64,000 nucleotides of DNA from Mycolicibacterium elephantis DSM 44368 (GTDB taxonomy: Bacteria; Actinomycetota; Actinomycetes; Mycobacteriales; Mycobacteriaceae): assembly GCF_004014805.1 (NCBI RefSeq), contig NZ_ATDN01000012.1, positions 62,001 through 126,000 on the forward strand. The letters are read 5' to 3'. Below are positions 63,961 to 64,000 of this stretch, one piece after another; position 1 is the first letter of the stretch, and each line of letters starts with the position of its first letter. The translations under genes were made by a program, and so were the position numbers. The notes below the pieces were generated by a model. The model was given only the letters and a program-made list of their open reading frames with translations, did not search any database and was not told the DNA's origin.

Positions 63961-64000
63961 GCGATTTCATACGCGACACGCCGCGCGGGGCGTATGAAAC
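63961..64000. other. Hairpin with conserved loop (family B, copy 2, cut by window end)
   Basis: The left arm (63965-63974, TTTCATACGC) pairs with 63990-63999 over 10 bp. The 15-nt loop matches copy 1 at 13 of 15 bases. Stem changes relative to copy 1 are compensatory at two pairs. It lies 20 bp after the M15 stop. The rest of the right arm is outside the window. Confidence 0.55.

Noticed and set aside
1..64000. tRNA genes or att sites at the island edges
   Set aside because: No cloverleaf or TTCGAAT-type T-loop was recognised by eye near 23.4 or 45.9 kb; a tRNA-scan would be decisive.

Overview
The window is high-GC actinobacterial DNA, most likely from a Mycolicibacterium/Mycobacterium. This rests on gene content: a WS/DGAT acyltransferase, an F420-dependent luciferase-like enzyme, DUF732, DUF4333 and DUF7159-type proteins, an Lsr2-like DNA-binding tail, a transmembrane Ser/Thr kinase and an ESX-substrate-like protein. 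GTG/TTG starts and strong third-position G/C also fit. No tRNA, rRNA, CRISPR array or integrase was recognised.

Layout. 1-8.5 kb: quinol-dependent nitric oxide reductase and cyanase, an SDR, a small membrane protein, an F420 oxidoreductase, two decayed genes (LuxR-type regulator; YVTN-propeller secreted protein) and prfC. 8.5-23.4 kb: a PIF1-like helicase with a BRCT tail, a HicA-like/HTH pair, conserved hypotheticals, an esterase, DUF2293 and SWIM proteins, a methyltransferase, a NERD-helicase, DUF732 and DsbA-like proteins. 23.4-45.9 kb: a composite accessory region with less biased codon use, many nucleases and helicases, an insertion sequence and several broken genes. 45.9-64 kb: ordinary envelope and signalling genes (lipoprotein, PknF-like kinase, amidase, metallopeptidase, patatin, ERCC4 nuclease, WS/DGAT, cNMP-binding protein, M15 peptidase).

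The accessory region reads as a defence island built in layers. First comes a cluster of a RecB/NucS-like PD-(D/E)XK protein, an unknown protein with a frameshift, an HNH nuclease, and a PLD-nuclease/DEAD-helicase/DUF3427 protein. Next are two hypotheticals, an EcsC protein, and a NERD fragment that looks like the scar of a deleted BREX/Pgl locus. It is followed by an intact EVE-McrB/McrC pair. After a decayed flavoprotein gene and an IS3-family element with 25-bp inverted repeats come three minus-strand genes overlapping by 4 bp. I read these as dpdJ (truncated), dpdK and dpdD of the 7-deazapurine-in-DNA modification/restriction cluster.

The truncated dpdJ helicase is fused in frame to the front of a secreted phytase-like lipoprotein gene, which marks the right edge of the island at about 45.94 kb. 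No dpdA, dpdB, dpdC or preQ0 genes are in the window, so the Dpd locus looks like a remnant cut at both ends. The candidate least explained by known systems is the 23.7-29.9 kb nuclease-helicase cluster.
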